64,000 nt of DNA from Bacillus sp. V59.32b. GTDB taxonomy: Bacteria; Bacillota; Bacilli; Bacillales; DSM-1321. The translations under genes were made by a program, and so were the position numbers. The notes under the pieces were generated by a model. The model did not search any database. It was given only the letters and a program-made list of their open reading frames with translations, and had not been told where the DNA came from. Shown in pieces: positions 18,529 to 28,331 of this stretch (position 1 is its first letter; every line of letters begins with the position of its first letter). Location of the stretch: positions 1 to 64,000 of the forward strand of contig NZ_QVTC01000014.1 of the NCBI RefSeq assembly GCF_003429085.1. The letters run 5' to 3'.

Positions 18529-18616
18529 AACTGACGTTTAAAATGCTTTGGGGTCAGGTCCCGTTCAATTAGGGGGACCTTAAGACGCCCAGCCGCATTT
18601 TAGACGTCAGTTTTTT
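18527..18616 (+). terminator. nested terminator after sigG
   Basis: A 20-bp outer stem, AAACTGACGTTTAAAATGC against GCATTTTAGACGTCAGTTT (one G-U pair), ends in TTTTTT. Its loop of 48 nt contains a second hairpin, AGGTCCC against GGGGACCT. The outer stem alone is a normal terminator, so the inner block looks inserted. Confidence 0.75.
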
Positions 18617-18689
18617 ATAAGTGCCATACTACATGCTTACAAGCCGGTCTTCATATACATAAATAAGATGATAAAGGGAGTGGATAGCA

Positions 18690-18938
18690 TTGCTCAAAAT
18701 TTCGGAATTTCAGGTCAAGGATATCGTCAATGTTTCGGATGGAAAGAAGCTCGGGAGCCTGGCGGATCTAGATATAAATTTATCAACAGGGGCGATTGAA
18801 GCCATTATCGTATCGGATGGCAGCAAGCTTATGGGGATTTTCAGCAAGGAAGCGGATATTATCATCCCCTGGCACAGAATCAAAAAAATAGGAGCTGATG
18901 TCATACTGGTAGATTACAATACCCCTAATAAGTATTGA
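18690..18938 (+). CDS. ylmC: YlmC/YmxH family PRC-barrel sporulation-associated protein
   Basis: A small 82-residue protein of the YlmC/YmxH family built as a PRC-barrel (KISEFQVKDIVNVSDGKKLGSLADLDIN, then IPWHRIKKIGADVILV). The exact function is unknown; the family occurs in spore formers next to sigG or in sporulation contexts. The start is TTG 18690 after AAAGGGAG. It lies between the sigG terminator and ylmD, 143 nt before the latter, so it may be transcribed alone. Confidence 0.88.
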   Translation: MLKISEFQVKDIVNVSDGKKLGSLADLDINLSTGAIEAIIVSDGSKLMGIFSKEADIIIPWHRIKKIGADVILVDYNTPNKY

Positions 18939-19081
18939 CAGGTAATCTATCATTGCCACTGATCTAAGTAAAAACCTGGTGGGAAGTGAACAGAGTCACG
19001 GAGCGGAGAGTAACTGCTGAAAGAGTAAAAAAGCTCAGGCATTTATGGTACACTATTAAAAAATAATGAAGAGGTTTAAGG

Positions 19082-19903
19082 ATGAGCGAATCGTTTGTTT
19101 TAAAGAAAAAGCAATACTTTGAAATCAATTGCTGGCAATCAGCCTGGCCGGGACTGGTTGCCGGATTTACTACAAAAAACGGAGGCAGCAGCAAGGAGGA
19201 ATATAAGAGTTTGAATACAGGCTTTCATGTCGGAGACCAATTGGAAGATGTCGTCAAAAACCGTGAATTAATTGCGGATCAACTCAAGTTTCCCCTTTCA
19301 TGCTGGGTTGGAGCTGAACAAACACACGAAACCAATATTGTGAAAATTGAAGCCGGGGATAAAGGCAAAGGGGCAAGAGATTATGATTCCGGCTTGAGGG
19401 CAACGGATGGGTTTTATACCGACCAAAAAGGAATATTGCTAACACTATGTTATGCCGATTGTGTCCCGTTGTATTTTATTGCACCGAGGCTAGGATATAT
19501 CGGAGCAGCCCATGCTGGCTGGAAGGGAACGGTTGGCGGAATTGGCCGGAAAATGATAGACAGATGGAACGACGAAGGCATTCCTTCCTCGGAAATTTAT
19601 GCGGTAATTGGTCCCTCCATTTGCAAAAACTGCTACGTTGTGGATAATAAAATTATCACATTGGTGCAAAATATGCTGGAAGAAAATGACGAAAAGCCAT
19701 ATACTTTAATCAGTGAAGGACAATATCAATTGAATTTACAAAAACTGAACGCACTCCTAATCAAGAGAGCCGGCGTTCCCGAAAACCAGATCGAAGTATC
19801 TTCATTGTGTACAAGCTGTGAAAACGAGCAGTTTTTCTCTCATCGGCGCGATAAAGGGAAAACGGGACGTGATTTGAGCTTCATCGGCTGGAAGGAGGAC
19901 TAA
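19082..19903 (+). CDS. ylmD: YlmD, YfiH-family (polyphenol oxidase-type) purine nucleoside enzyme
   Basis: Members of this family (YfiH/LACC1/YlmD) were first called multicopper polyphenol oxidases and are now known as purine nucleoside phosphorylase or adenosine deaminase type enzymes. Visible signatures are AGFTTKNGGSSK at the N terminus, the zinc or metal ligands around TLCYADCVPL, HAGWKGTVGGI, and the C-terminal CTSCENEQFFSHRRDKGKTGR. 273 residues. ATG 19082 follows AAGAGG. A possible extended -10, TGGTACACT at 19046-19054, lies upstream. ylmE starts 7 nt downstream. Confidence 0.92.
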   Translation: MSESFVLKKKQYFEINCWQSAWPGLVAGFTTKNGGSSKEEYKSLNTGFHVGDQLEDVVKNRELIADQLKFPLSCWVGAEQTHETNIVKIEAGDKGKGARDYDSGLRATDGFYTDQKGILLTLCYADCVPLYFIAPRLGYIGAAHAGWKGTVGGIGRKMIDRWNDEGIPSSEIYAVIGPSICKNCYVVDNKIITLVQNMLEENDEKPYTLISEGQYQLNLQKLNALLIKRAGVPENQIEVSSLCTSCENEQFFSHRRDKGKTGRDLSFIGWKED

Positions 19904-19910
19904 AGAGAGA

Positions 19911-20588
19911 GTGAAAGTTGCAGAGAATTTAGCATCCATCGAAGAAAAAATCCGGCAGTCCTGCCATAAAAGCGGCAGAAACCGTGAAGAAATAACAATC
20001 GTAGCGGTCACGAAATATGTCTCAACCGAACGGGCCAAAGAAGCTGTAGAGGCAGGGGTCATAAATCTTGGAGAAAACCGCGACGACGGCTTATTAAATA
20101 AATATTCCGTTTTGAACGACAAAGCTGTCTGGCATTTCATCGGCAGTCTGCAGTCGAGAAAAGTGAAGAATATAATCGATAAAATAGAATACATCCATTC
20201 GCTTGACCGCTTTTCTTTAGCTGAAGAAATTCAAAAAAGGGCGGATCGGCCGTTAAAATGTTTCATCCAGGTCAATGTTTCCGGGGAGGATTCTAAGCAT
20301 GGTATCACACCGGCAGCGGCACTCCCATTCATTAAAAGTCTTAAGGAATTTGACAAGGTTACTGTGGCCGGTTTAATGACGATGGCGCCATTTACCGAAG
20401 ATGAAGCTGTGCTTCGAAGCTGTTTTAGACAGTTAAAGGAGCTTCAAACAGAAATCCAGCATGCGGGTCTTGACCATGCGCCATGTACAGAACTGTCAAT
20501 GGGAATGTCTAATGATTTCCAGATTGCCATCGAAGAAGGCGCAACGATGATTCGTATAGGAACCGCCCTCGTTGGCAAAGATTCTTAA
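19911..20588 (+). CDS. ylmE: YlmE, YggS/PLPBP family pyridoxal-phosphate homeostasis protein
   Basis: This is the single-domain PLP-binding protein (YggS, PLPBP) with an alanine-racemase-like barrel and no known catalytic activity. It is thought to keep PLP and amino acid pools in balance. The PLP lysine lies in VAVTKYVS, and LGENRDDGL, WHFIGSLQSRK and SMGMSNDFQIAIEEGATMIRIGTAL are typical. The conserved asparagine-glutamine stretch (NRVQ) reads NRDD here, a small deviation. 225 residues. The start is GTG 19911, 7 nt after ylmD, with GAGAGA upstream. Confidence 0.92.
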   Translation: MKVAENLASIEEKIRQSCHKSGRNREEITIVAVTKYVSTERAKEAVEAGVINLGENRDDGLLNKYSVLNDKAVWHFIGSLQSRKVKNIIDKIEYIHSLDRFSLAEEIQKRADRPLKCFIQVNVSGEDSKHGITPAAALPFIKSLKEFDKVTVAGLMTMAPFTEDEAVLRSCFRQLKELQTEIQHAGLDHAPCTELSMGMSNDFQIAIEEGATMIRIGTALVGKDS

Positions 20589-20600
20589 GGAGGTACATTT

Positions 20601-21059
20601 ATGTCAATCGTATCAAAATTTAAATCTTTTTTTGCACTAGAAGATGAATATGAATATAGAGAAGAAATTATCGAAGAAGAGGTCGAGGAACCTAAGGCTA
20701 AGAAGTCTTCTGCTAAACAGTCCCAAGCGGTGGGAACGGTAAACCAGAATGTTGTGAGTCTGCAAAGCTTACAAAAGTCTTCGAAAGTGGTATTATTGGA
20801 ACCTAGAGTATATGCCGAAGCTCAGGAAGTGGCCGATCATTTGAAAAATCGCCGGGCCGTTGTCGTAAACCTGCAGCGTATTCAGCATGACCAGGCCAAA
20901 AGAATTGTTGATTTCCTGAGTGGAACCGTGTACGCCATTAGCGGCGACATCCAAAAAATCGGAACGGATATTTTCCTATGTACACCTGACAACGTGGATG
21001 TTTCAGGAAACATCGCCGGCTTTGCTCTGGAAGAAGAGTTTGACGATGCGAGGTGGTAA
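20601..21059 (+). CDS. sepF: SepF, Z-ring associated membrane anchor
   Basis: SepF binds the FtsZ C terminus, tethers it to membrane through an N-terminal amphipathic helix and polymerises into rings. The first residues ([18 protein letters not shown]) form that helix. An acidic, then lysine-serine rich linker leads to the folded DUF552 domain (about 62-150) with [29 protein letters not shown] and [25 protein letters not shown]. 152 residues. ATG 20601 follows AAGGAGG, 12 nt after ylmE. The ylmG start is 6 nt downstream. Confidence 0.96.
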   Translation: MSIVSKFKSFFALEDEYEYREEIIEEEVEEPKAKKSSAKQSQAVGTVNQNVVSLQSLQKSSKVVLLEPRVYAEAQEVADHLKNRRAVVVNLQRIQHDQAKRIVDFLSGTVYAISGDIQKIGTDIFLCTPDNVDVSGNIAGFALEEEFDDARW

Positions 21060-21065
21060 GCTTTA

Positions 21066-21329
21066 ATGGGATTGGTGCTTAATATTTTATTGAATGTAAT
21101 CTCGATTTATTCTATGGCTTTGGTCATATACATATTGATGTCTTGGTTTCCAAATGCAAGGGAGACATCAATCGGACGATTCCTGGCAAGAATTTGTGAA
21201 CCGTACTTAGAACCTTTTCGAAAAATCATCCCAACGATTGGCATGATTGATATTTCACCAATCGTGGCTTTGCTTGTCCTTCGATTTGCCGAGAGCGGAC
21301 TAAGACAGCTTTTCGTATGGCTGATGTAG
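21066..21329 (+). CDS. ylmG: YlmG, YggT family membrane protein
   Basis: This 87-residue integral membrane protein of the YggT family has two long hydrophobic stretches (residues about 5-27 and 62-85) and the conserved [31 protein letters not shown] between them. The precise role is unknown; in bacteria and chloroplasts the family is linked to division and osmotic or nucleoid effects. It is placed 6 nt after sepF and ends before a nested hairpin. Confidence 0.92.
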   Translation: MGLVLNILLNVISIYSMALVIYILMSWFPNARETSIGRFLARICEPYLEPFRKIIPTIGMIDISPIVALLVLRFAESGLRQLFVWLM

Positions 21330-21348
21330 AGATGGATGTAAGGACTGG

Positions 21349-21404
21349 CCATAGGGAACCATGCAGAGGGAACTGGTATACAGTTCCTTTTTGCTGCCCT
21401 ATGG
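21349..21404 (+). terminator. nested hairpin with internal terminator between ylmG and ylmH
   Basis: GGAACTG (21369-21375) pairs with CAGTTCC (21381-21387) and runs into TTTTT, a compact terminator. It is enclosed by an outer stem, CCATAGGG (21349-21356) with CCCTATGG (21397-21404). The outer stem could compete with use of the inner terminator. Confidence 0.65.
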
Positions 21405-21448
21405 ATAGTCTTTTTTATTTTTCTATTAGACCGTAAAGGAGAATACAA

Positions 21449-22219
21449 ATGAGCATTTATCAGCATTTCAGGCCGGAAGAGAAAGAATTCATCGATCAGG
21501 CCCTGAATTGGATCACGCAGGCAAGAACGTTATATGCTCCTAAACTGACGGATTTTCTTGATCCACGCGCGCAGCAGATCGCACAAACCTTACTTGGAAA
21601 CGATGAAGAAATCTCCCTACATCTATTTGGCGGGAATGATACGGTGGAAAGAAAGAGAGCAATTCTTTGCCCGGACTATTTTTCCCCTGCGGAAAGCGAT
21701 TTTCAGATCGCTTTATTCGAAATCACCTACCCCAGTAAATTTGTGAACATCGATCACAGGCAGGTGCTCGGTACACTGATGTCACTTGGGTTGAAGCGCG
21801 AAAAATATGGGGACATTCTCATTTCCGGCGAACAGGTGCAATTTATAGCCGCTGGAGAAATTGAGACCTATTTGCTAAACAATCTGGAGAAAATCGGAAA
21901 GGCTTCCGTTACACTAAAAAAGCGGGCGTTAAAGGACATCCTTCAATCAAAAGAAGAATGGGTGGAACATACCTTTACGGTCAGTTCGATGAGACTTGAC
22001 ACAATCATCTCGACGGTTATTAACCTCTCCCGTCAGAAAGCGCAGGTCTTGATTTCCACAGGCAAAGTCAAAATGAATTTTAAGCAAACGGAGAATGTAT
22101 CCATCGAATGCAAGGAAGGGGATACGCTGTCCATCCGCGGATTCGGACGCTGTAAAATCATGTCGATAGAAGGAAAAACCAAGAAGGACAAATGGAGAAT
22201 CACAATTGGAAGGTTATGA
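21449..22219 (+). CDS. ylmH: YlmH, S4-domain RNA-binding protein
   Basis: The protein has an N-terminal two-part YlmH domain and a C-terminal S4 RNA-binding domain (about 180-245: MRLDTIISTVINLSRQKAQVLISTGKVKMNF). In B. subtilis YlmH has been connected to ribosome-associated quality control as a factor that binds 50S-peptidyl-tRNA complexes, in parallel with RqcP; RqcH itself is encoded at 38743 in this window. 256 residues. ATG 21449 follows AAAGGAGAA. It is separated from ylmG by the nested hairpin and from divIVA by a promoter. Confidence 0.93.
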   Translation: MSIYQHFRPEEKEFIDQALNWITQARTLYAPKLTDFLDPRAQQIAQTLLGNDEEISLHLFGGNDTVERKRAILCPDYFSPAESDFQIALFEITYPSKFVNIDHRQVLGTLMSLGLKREKYGDILISGEQVQFIAAGEIETYLLNNLEKIGKASVTLKKRALKDILQSKEEWVEHTFTVSSMRLDTIISTVINLSRQKAQVLISTGKVKMNFKQTENVSIECKEGDTLSIRGFGRCKIMSIEGKTKKDKWRITIGRL

Positions 22220-22261
22220 GAACTAAAAATAATTGAAAAATAAGCAGGATTTACTAAATTG

Positions 22262-22288
22262 TTGTCGAAACTTATAGTATTATATAAT
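22262..22288 (+). promoter_or_regulatory. divIVA promoter with an overlapping perfect 0A box
   Basis: TATAAT at 22283-22288 is a consensus -10, and TTGTCG (22262-22267) lies 15 bp upstream as a short-spaced -35. TGTCGAA at 22263-22269 is an exact match to the Spo0A box TGnCGAA and overlaps that -35. Confidence 0.5.
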
Positions 22289-22317
22289 AGAGTAGAATTT
22301 GTTTGTGGAGGTGCCAT

Positions 22318-22821
22318 ATGGCCTTAACCCCGTTAGATATACATAATAGGGAATTCAGTAAAGGATTCCGTGGGTATGATGAGGATGAAGTAAATGAATT
22401 TCTTGACCAGATTATAAAAGATTATGAGATTATTCTTCGAGAGAAGAAGGAACTTGAAGACAAGTTGAATGAAGTACACGACCGCCTGGGACATTTTACT
22501 AGTATCGAAGAAACATTGAACAAGTCTATCGTGATTGCCCAGGAAGCTGGAGAAGATGTAAAAAGAAATGCCCAAAAAGAAGCTAAGCTGATTATAAAAG
22601 AAGCTGAAAAGAACGCGGATCGTATCGTCAATGATTCCCTGTCCAAGGCGAGAAAAATCGCGATGGATATTGAAGAGTTGAAAAAACAGTCCAAAGTTTT
22701 CCGGACACGTTTTAAGATGCTCGTTGAGGCACAGCTTGATTTGCTGGATAATGATGATTGGGACAACCTGTTGGAATACGAAATCGATGCCACCGATATA
22801 ACCGTCGACGAAGAAATGTAA
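22318..22821 (+). CDS. divIVA: DivIVA, negative-curvature sensing polar scaffold
   Basis: DivIVA is a coiled-coil protein that binds strongly curved membrane at division sites and poles, and recruits MinJ/MinCD and, in sporulation, RacA. The N-terminal lipid-binding domain has F17 and R18 in GFRGYDEDEVNEFLDQI, the known membrane-insertion residues. A long coiled coil (about 30-130) follows. 167 residues. The frame is open from 22303, but GGAGGTG at 22307-22313 selects ATG 22318 (MALTPLDIHN). It has its own promoter, with a Spo0A box. Confidence 0.97.
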   Translation: MALTPLDIHNREFSKGFRGYDEDEVNEFLDQIIKDYEIILREKKELEDKLNEVHDRLGHFTSIEETLNKSIVIAQEAGEDVKRNAQKEAKLIIKEAEKNADRIVNDSLSKARKIAMDIEELKKQSKVFRTRFKMLVEAQLDLLDNDDWDNLLEYEIDATDITVDEEM

Positions 22822-22829
22822 GAGCTCAC

Positions 22830-22859
22830 TTGACGGTTCGCACTTATTTCGCATATAAT
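22830..22859 (+). promoter_or_regulatory. sigma-A promoter for the ileS T-box leader
   Basis: TTGACG (22830-22835), 18-nt spacer, TATAAT (22854-22859). It lies a few bases after the divIVA stop and some 30 nt before the T-box stem I. Confidence 0.8.
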
Positions 22860-22884
22860 TTGTAAACAATAGAATCATATCGAT

Positions 22885-23178
22885 ATCATACGATGAGAGG
22901 GACAGTACGTTTCTTCAAAGCCATATGAAAAAAGGTTTTTCCTTGCAATGAGCGAGCCGGGGATAGTGGAAGCCCGGTATAGGCGGAGAAATGGAAAATC
23001 ACCCTGGAGTTCCGAGTTGAACCCGAAAGGAAGTAAGCGAGGCGAGTCATTCACGTTACGAATGCTCAAGAGGACAAAGCGTGGCTGTAAGCCGTTCGTT
23101 TATGTCTAACCAGGGTGGTACCGCGGGAATCAAGCTTTCTCGTCCCTTATATGGGATGAGAGGGCTTTTTTTATTTTC
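22885..23178 (+). ncRNA. T-box riboswitch (isoleucine) upstream of ileS
   Basis: The invariant T-box core AGGGTGGTACCGCG lies at 23112-23125. Upstream are the stem I features: the AG bulge region (AATGAGCGAGCC), the GGATAGTGGAAG distal loop, and a specifier loop with ATC at 22998-23000, an isoleucine codon, followed by A. The terminator stem CTCGTCCC against GGGATGAG with a run of seven T ends the leader at about 23175. Uncharged tRNA-Ile would favour the antiterminator and ileS expression. Confidence 0.95.
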
Positions 23179-23225
23179 TTGAACCAGATCTTCATTATAT
23201 CGATATAAAATTTGGAGGAATGGAA

Positions 23226-25991
23226 ATGGAGTACAAAGATACATTATTGATGCCAAATACTGAATTTCCAATGCGCGGCAACCTGCCAAAGCGCGAGCCG
23301 GAAATCCAGGCAACCTGGAATGAACAAGATATTTATCGGAAGGTGCAGGAACATACAAAGGGCCGCCCTTTATTTATTTTGCATGACGGACCGCCGTATG
23401 CAAATGGCGATATTCATATGGGGCATGCGCTAAACAAAATTCTGAAGGATTTCATTGTCCGTTATAAATCGATGAGCGGCTACCATGCCCCGTATGTGCC
23501 AGGATGGGATACGCATGGTCTTCCAATCGAAACGGCCCTGACGAAAAAGGGTGTAAAGCGTAAAGAAATGAGCGTGGCGGAATTCCGCAAGCTTTGTGAG
23601 GAATACGCATACGAGCAAATTAATAGCCAACGGGAGCAATTCAAGCGGCTTGGCGTTCGCGGTGATTGGGAAAATCCTTATATTACGCTAAAGCCTGAAT
23701 ATGAAGCGCAACAGATTAAAGTATTCGGCGAGATGGCGAAAAAAGGGTATATCTATAAAGGGCTTAAACCGGTTTACTGGTCCCCGTCCAGTGAATCAGC
23801 GCTTGCGGAAGCCGAAATCGAATACCAGGACAAACGTTCAGCATCCATCTATGTAGGGTTTGAGGTTACCAATGGAAAGGGCGTAATTGAAGAGGGCGTT
23901 AAAATTGTCATTTGGACGACTACGCCTTGGACCATTCCAGCGAATCTTGGAATTGCGGTCCACCCTGACTTAACGTACGTGGTCGTTTACGTTGCAGGCG
24001 GACAGTATTTAGTAGCTGAAGCTTTGCTGGAATCTGTGGCGAAAGAGGTTCCCTGGGAAAGCCATACAGTGGTCAAAACAGTAAAGGGAAGCGATCTTGA
24101 AAGAATCGTGGCGAAACATCCGCTATACGAGCGTGAATCTCTTGTTGTCCTAGGCGATCATGTAACGACTGATGCCGGAACAGGCTGTGTCCATACGGCA
24201 CCGGGTCACGGGGAAGACGACTTCATTGTTGGGCAGAAATATGGATTAGACGTACTTTGTCCGGTTGATGAAAAGGGAGTTATGACAAAAGAAGCCGGTG
24301 AGTTCGCAGGATTATTCTATGATGAAGCAAATAAACCAATCACGGAGAGATTAAAAGAAGCAGGTGCTCTCTTAAAGCTTTCTTTCATCACTCACTCTTA
24401 TCCGCATGACTGGCGTACGAAGAAGCCGACGATCTTCCGGGCAACGGCGCAATGGTTCGCTTCAATCAAGGATTTCCGCCAGGATTTATTAAAGGCTGTG
24501 GAGGAAACCAAATGGGTGCCGTCATGGGGTGAGACACGCCTGTATAACATGGTGCGCGACCGCGGGGACTGGTGTATTTCCCGCCAGCGTGCATGGGGTG
24601 TTCCGATTCCGGTCTTTTATGCGGAAAACGGAGAACCGATTATTACCGACGAAACGATTGAACATGTTTCCGGCCTGTTCCGCGAGCATGGTTCGAATGT
24701 ATGGTTTGAGCGTGACGCTATAGAGTTGCTTCCGGAAGGGTTTACGCACGAAGGCAGCCCAAATGGGAAATTCACAAAAGAAACGGATATCATGGATGTT
24801 TGGTTCGATTCCGGATCTTCCCATCAGGCAGTGCTTGTAGAGCGTGAAGAACTAGAGAGGCCTGCTGATTTGTATCTGGAAGGCTCAGACCAATACCGCG
24901 GCTGGTTCAACTCTTCGCTTTCCACAGGTGTCGCGGTAAGCGGAAAAGCTCCTTATAAAGGCGTGTTAAGTCACGGTTTTGCTTTGGATGGCGAAGGAAG
25001 GAAGATGAGTAAATCGATTGGTAATACCGTTGTACCTGCAAAAGTCATGAATCAGCTCGGTGCTGACATCCTAAGGCTGTGGGTGGCATCTGTTGACTAT
25101 CAGTCAGATGTACGTGTGTCCGATCCAATCTTAAAGCAGGTTGCCGAAGTGTACAGGAAGATCCGTAATACCTTCCGTTTCCTTCTCGGAAATCTGGATG
25201 GATTTAATCCTGAAACGGATAAAGTTAGCTTTAACGAGCTTCGCGAAGTCGACCAATTCATGCTTATTAAATTGAACAAGCTTGTGAAGCAGGCAAAAAA
25301 GGCATATGACAATTACGAATTTGCAAACATTTATCACCTGGTCAATAATTTCTGTACGCTTGACCTCAGTGCTTTCTATCTTGATTATGCGAAGGATATT
25401 TTATACTGTGAAGCGCCGGATAACCATGAAAGAAGAGCGATCCAAACGGTTCTTTATGAATCATTGCTTGTGCTTGCGAAGCTTGTATCGCCAATTCTTT
25501 CCCATACAGCGGATGAGGTATGGGCCTTCATTCCTGGCGTAACCGAGGAAAGCGTTCAAATGACGCTTATGCCTGATGAAATTGAAATAAATAATGCACA
25601 GGAAATTGAAGAGAAGTGGAACGCATTCTTATCTTTGCGTGACGATGTCCTAAAAGCATTGGAAGAAGCACGTAATGAAAAGATCATCGGTAAATCTTTA
25701 AATGCGAAGGTTACGGTTTACGTAAATGAGGATAGCAAGCAATTGCTTGCCAGCATCGATGAAAACCTGGAACAATTGTTCATCGTTTCAGCATTCGAGG
25801 TAGCAGGCAATATCGAAGCAGCGCCCGAAGATGCGCTTAAACTCGAAAAAGCAGCAATCGTTGTTACGAAAGCGGACGGGGAGACATGTGAGCGCTGTTG
25901 GAATGTTTCTGAAGATGTAGGTCATATTGAGGAACATCCAACTCTCTGCTCCCGTTGTGCTTCTGTCATCAATGAACATTATACAAACTAA
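23226..25991 (+). CDS. ileS: IleS, isoleucyl-tRNA synthetase
   Basis: Class I aminoacyl-tRNA synthetase that charges tRNA-Ile. The HIGH motif appears as HMGH in [18 protein letters not shown], the editing (CP1) domain contains [17 protein letters not shown], and KMSKSIGN lies near residues 592-600. The C-terminal zinc ribbon has CERCWN and CSRCA cysteine pairs. 921 residues. An in-frame ATG at 23220 is too close to GGAGG (23214-23218), so ATG 23226 is chosen; it also matches the B. subtilis start. Regulated by the T-box leader. Confidence 0.98.
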   Translation: MEYKDTLLMPNTEFPMRGNLPKREPEIQATWNEQDIYRKVQEHTKGRPLFILHDGPPYANGDIHMGHALNKILKDFIVRYKSMSGYHAPYVPGWDTHGLPIETALTKKGVKRKEMSVAEFRKLCEEYAYEQINSQREQFKRLGVRGDWENPYITLKPEYEAQQIKVFGEMAKKGYIYKGLKPVYWSPSSESALAEAEIEYQDKRSASIYVGFEVTNGKGVIEEGVKIVIWTTTPWTIPANLGIAVHPDLTYVVVYVAGGQYLVAEALLESVAKEVPWESHTVVKTVKGSDLERIVAKHPLYERESLVVLGDHVTTDAGTGCVHTAPGHGEDDFIVGQKYGLDVLCPVDEKGVMTKEAGEFAGLFYDEANKPITERLKEAGALLKLSFITHSYPHDWRTKKPTIFRATAQWFASIKDFRQDLLKAVEETKWVPSWGETRLYNMVRDRGDWCISRQRAWGVPIPVFYAENGEPIITDETIEHVSGLFREHGSNVWFERDAIELLPEGFTHEGSPNGKFTKETDIMDVWFDSGSSHQAVLVEREELERPADLYLEGSDQYRGWFNSSLSTGVAVSGKAPYKGVLSHGFALDGEGRKMSKSIGNTVVPAKVMNQLGADILRLWVASVDYQSDVRVSDPILKQVAEVYRKIRNTFRFLLGNLDGFNPETDKVSFNELREVDQFMLIKLNKLVKQAKKAYDNYEFANIYHLVNNFCTLDLSAFYLDYAKDILYCEAPDNHERRAIQTVLYESLLVLAKLVSPILSHTADEVWAFIPGVTEESVQMTLMPDEIEINNAQEIEEKWNAFLSLRDDVLKALEEARNEKIIGKSLNAKVTVYVNEDSKQLLASIDENLEQLFIVSAFEVAGNIEAAPEDALKLEKAAIVVTKADGETCERCWNVSEDVGHIEEHPTLCSRCASVINEHYTN

Positions 25992-26002
25992 TAAATGTAA
26001 TC

Positions 26003-26035
26003 GGGAGTGGTAGCCTTTGGCTCTGCTCCTTTTTC
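26003..26035 (+). terminator. intrinsic terminator after ileS
   Basis: GGGAGTGGTAGCC pairs with GGCTCTGCTCCT through a 3-nt loop with one bulge and a G-U pair, then TTTTTC. The rest of the 223-nt gap holds the lspA promoter. The ylyA (DksA-like) gene of B. subtilis is missing from this place. Confidence 0.7.
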
Positions 26036-26146
26036 TATAGGACACAGGGGGCCCCTTTTAACTTTTGCTTAAGTGACGGGCAGTTTTACGTAAATGGATA
26101 TTCTCTTCGTTTAATTCGGCTAGCGGTTGATTCTAACTGATTTTCA

Positions 26147-26176
26147 TTAGGCAAATTTTTCGGAGTATGCTACAAT
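26147..26176 (+). promoter_or_regulatory. promoter for lspA
   Basis: TTAGGC (26147-26152), 18-nt spacer, TACAAT (26171-26176) preceded by TGC, an extended -10. Confidence 0.55.
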
Positions 26177-26214
26177 TCAAAAGGAAACTTTTTAGATAGT
26201 TTGGGGGATAAACT

Positions 26215-26685
26215 GTGTTTTATTACTTGATTGCCCTGTTGATTATTGCACTGGATCAGTTTACGAAATGGCTGGTCGTGAAAAACATGGAGCTTGGACA
26301 AAGCATCGAAATGATCAATAACTTTTTATACATAACGTCGCATCGGAATCGCGGGGCGGCCTGGGGTATTTTAGAAGGGCAAATGTGGTTTTTTTATTTG
26401 ATTACGGTGATCGTGATTATTGGCCTCGTATATTACCTTCAGAAAATGGGAAAGCAAAGTGTATTGCTTGGAACAGCAATTGGTTTTATGCTCGGCGGTG
26501 CGATAGGCAACTTTATTGACCGATTAGTGAGAAAAGAAGTGGTCGACTTTGTTCATACGTTTCCTTTCGGATACAATTTCCCAATATTCAATATTGCCGA
26601 CTCGGCCCTTTGTATTGGAGTAGGGATGCTGATTATTTATATGTTTTTAGAAGAAAAGCTAGCCAAGGAGAAAAAGAATGGATAA
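26215..26685 (+). CDS. lspA: LspA, lipoprotein signal peptidase II
   Basis: LspA is the membrane aspartyl protease that removes signal peptides from prolipoproteins after lipid attachment. Four membrane segments are visible. The catalytic aspartates lie in [19 protein letters not shown] and [11 protein letters not shown], and the N-terminal D-x-x-TK motif ([10 protein letters not shown]) and [10 protein letters not shown] are conserved. 156 residues. The start is GTG 26215 after TTGGGGG. It overlaps the next gene by 8 bases. Confidence 0.97.
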   Translation: MFYYLIALLIIALDQFTKWLVVKNMELGQSIEMINNFLYITSHRNRGAAWGILEGQMWFFYLITVIVIIGLVYYLQKMGKQSVLLGTAIGFMLGGAIGNFIDRLVRKEVVDFVHTFPFGYNFPIFNIADSALCIGVGMLIIYMFLEEKLAKEKKNG

Positions 26686-27595
26686 CGTAACATACACTCT
26701 GAATGAAACACATAACAAAGAACGGATTGATAAGGTATTGTCCGTCTTAAATGAAGATTGGTCCAGATCACATGTGCAGCAGTTGATAAAGGACGGGCAT
26801 GTACTTGTGAACGGAGCAGTCATCAAGACGAATTACAAATGTAATCCCGGGGACGAGGTCGAAGTGAATCTGCCTGATCTGCAGGAGCTTAATGTAATGC
26901 CGGAAGACATGGACCTGGATATTTACTATGAAGACAGCGATGTGCTGGTCGTCAACAAGCCGCGCGGAATGGTTGTCCACCCCGCACCCGGCCATACATC
27001 CGGCACGCTTGTAAATGGATTGATGGCCCATTGCCAGGACTTATCAGGTATCAATGGCGTCATGCGGCCGGGAATTGTGCACCGGATTGATATGGATACT
27101 TCAGGCCTTCTAATGGTTGCGAAGAATGATATGGCCCATGAGAGCCTTGTGCAGCAGCTTGTTGATAAAACGGTTACCCGTAAATACCAGGCAATCGCAC
27201 ACGGTGTGATCCCGCATGATTACGGAACAATCGACGCGCCGATCGGTCGTGATAAAAAAGACCGGCAAAGCATGACGGTAACTGAAGAGAATTCGAAGCA
27301 TGCAGTGACCCATTTCAAGGTTCTGGAGCGGTTTCAATCATTTACATATGTTGAATGCCAGCTTGAAACCGGCCGCACCCATCAGATTCGAGTCCATTTG
27401 AAGTATATTGGCTATCCGCTTGCCGGAGACCCGAAATATGGCCCGAGAAAAACCTTGACCGATATTAAAGGACAGGCGCTACATGCAGGAGTTTTAGGAT
27501 TTGTGCACCCAAGGACAAAGGAATATATAGAATTTGAGGCGCCACTTCCGAAGGATTTCGAACACGTGCTTGACTATTTGCGAAAAAGCAATTGA
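26678..27595 (+). CDS. ylyB: YlyB, RluD-type 23S rRNA pseudouridine synthase
   Basis: An N-terminal S4 RNA-binding domain (about 15-75) is followed by an RluA/RluD-family pseudouridine synthase domain. The catalytic aspartate is in [19 protein letters not shown], where the family usually has [22 protein letters not shown] and GDPKYG are also typical. 305 residues. The exact target uridines cannot be read from sequence. ATG 26678 has AAGGAG inside the end of lspA, so the two are coupled. The pyr promoter -35 overlaps its stop codon. Confidence 0.95.
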   Translation: MDNVTYTLNETHNKERIDKVLSVLNEDWSRSHVQQLIKDGHVLVNGAVIKTNYKCNPGDEVEVNLPDLQELNVMPEDMDLDIYYEDSDVLVVNKPRGMVVHPAPGHTSGTLVNGLMAHCQDLSGINGVMRPGIVHRIDMDTSGLLMVAKNDMAHESLVQQLVDKTVTRKYQAIAHGVIPHDYGTIDAPIGRDKKDRQSMTVTEENSKHAVTHFKVLERFQSFTYVECQLETGRTHQIRVHLKYIGYPLAGDPKYGPRKTLTDIKGQALHAGVLGFVHPRTKEYIEFEAPLPKDFEHVLDYLRKSN

Positions 27596-27620
27596 CAAAA
27601 TCCGCAAAAAAATTTAAGAT
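27592..27620 (+). promoter_or_regulatory. pyr operon promoter
   Basis: TTGACA (27592-27597), exactly 17 nt, TAAGAT (27615-27620). The -35 overlaps the stop codon of ylyB. Confidence 0.8.
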
Positions 27621-27639
27621 GAATCTAATCAAATAAGAA

Positions 27640-27757
27640 CCTTTAACACAGTCCAGAGAGGCTGAGAAGGAAGCGGAGCGTTAAGGATATACTATGACTA
27701 TATCCTGATTCTAACGAGCAAAATCCTCATGCCCTCTTGGCATGGGGATTTTTTTAT
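27640..27757 (+). promoter_or_regulatory. PyrR attenuator 1, pyrR leader
   Basis: The PyrR binding loop AGTCCAGAGAGGCT lies at 27650-27663. The terminator AATCCTCATGCC against GGCATGGGGATT with seven T follows at 27722-27757. UMP-bound PyrR stabilises the anti-antiterminator, so pyrimidine excess stops transcription here. Confidence 0.92.
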
Positions 27758-27771
27758 ATGAAACGGGGTGA

Positions 27772-28320
<549 letters not shown>

Positions 28321-28331
28321 AAATAGAACCT

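Noticed and set aside
18960-19035. T-box or riboswitch before ylmD
   Set aside because: Some T-box-like words (GGGAAGTGAACAG, AGAGTAACTGCTGAAAGAGT) occur, but the core GGTGGTACCGCG and a terminator are missing.
22333-22878. 181-codon antisense frame over divIVA
   Set aside because: Shadow of the coiled-coil gene; composition is a by-product of the codons on the other strand.
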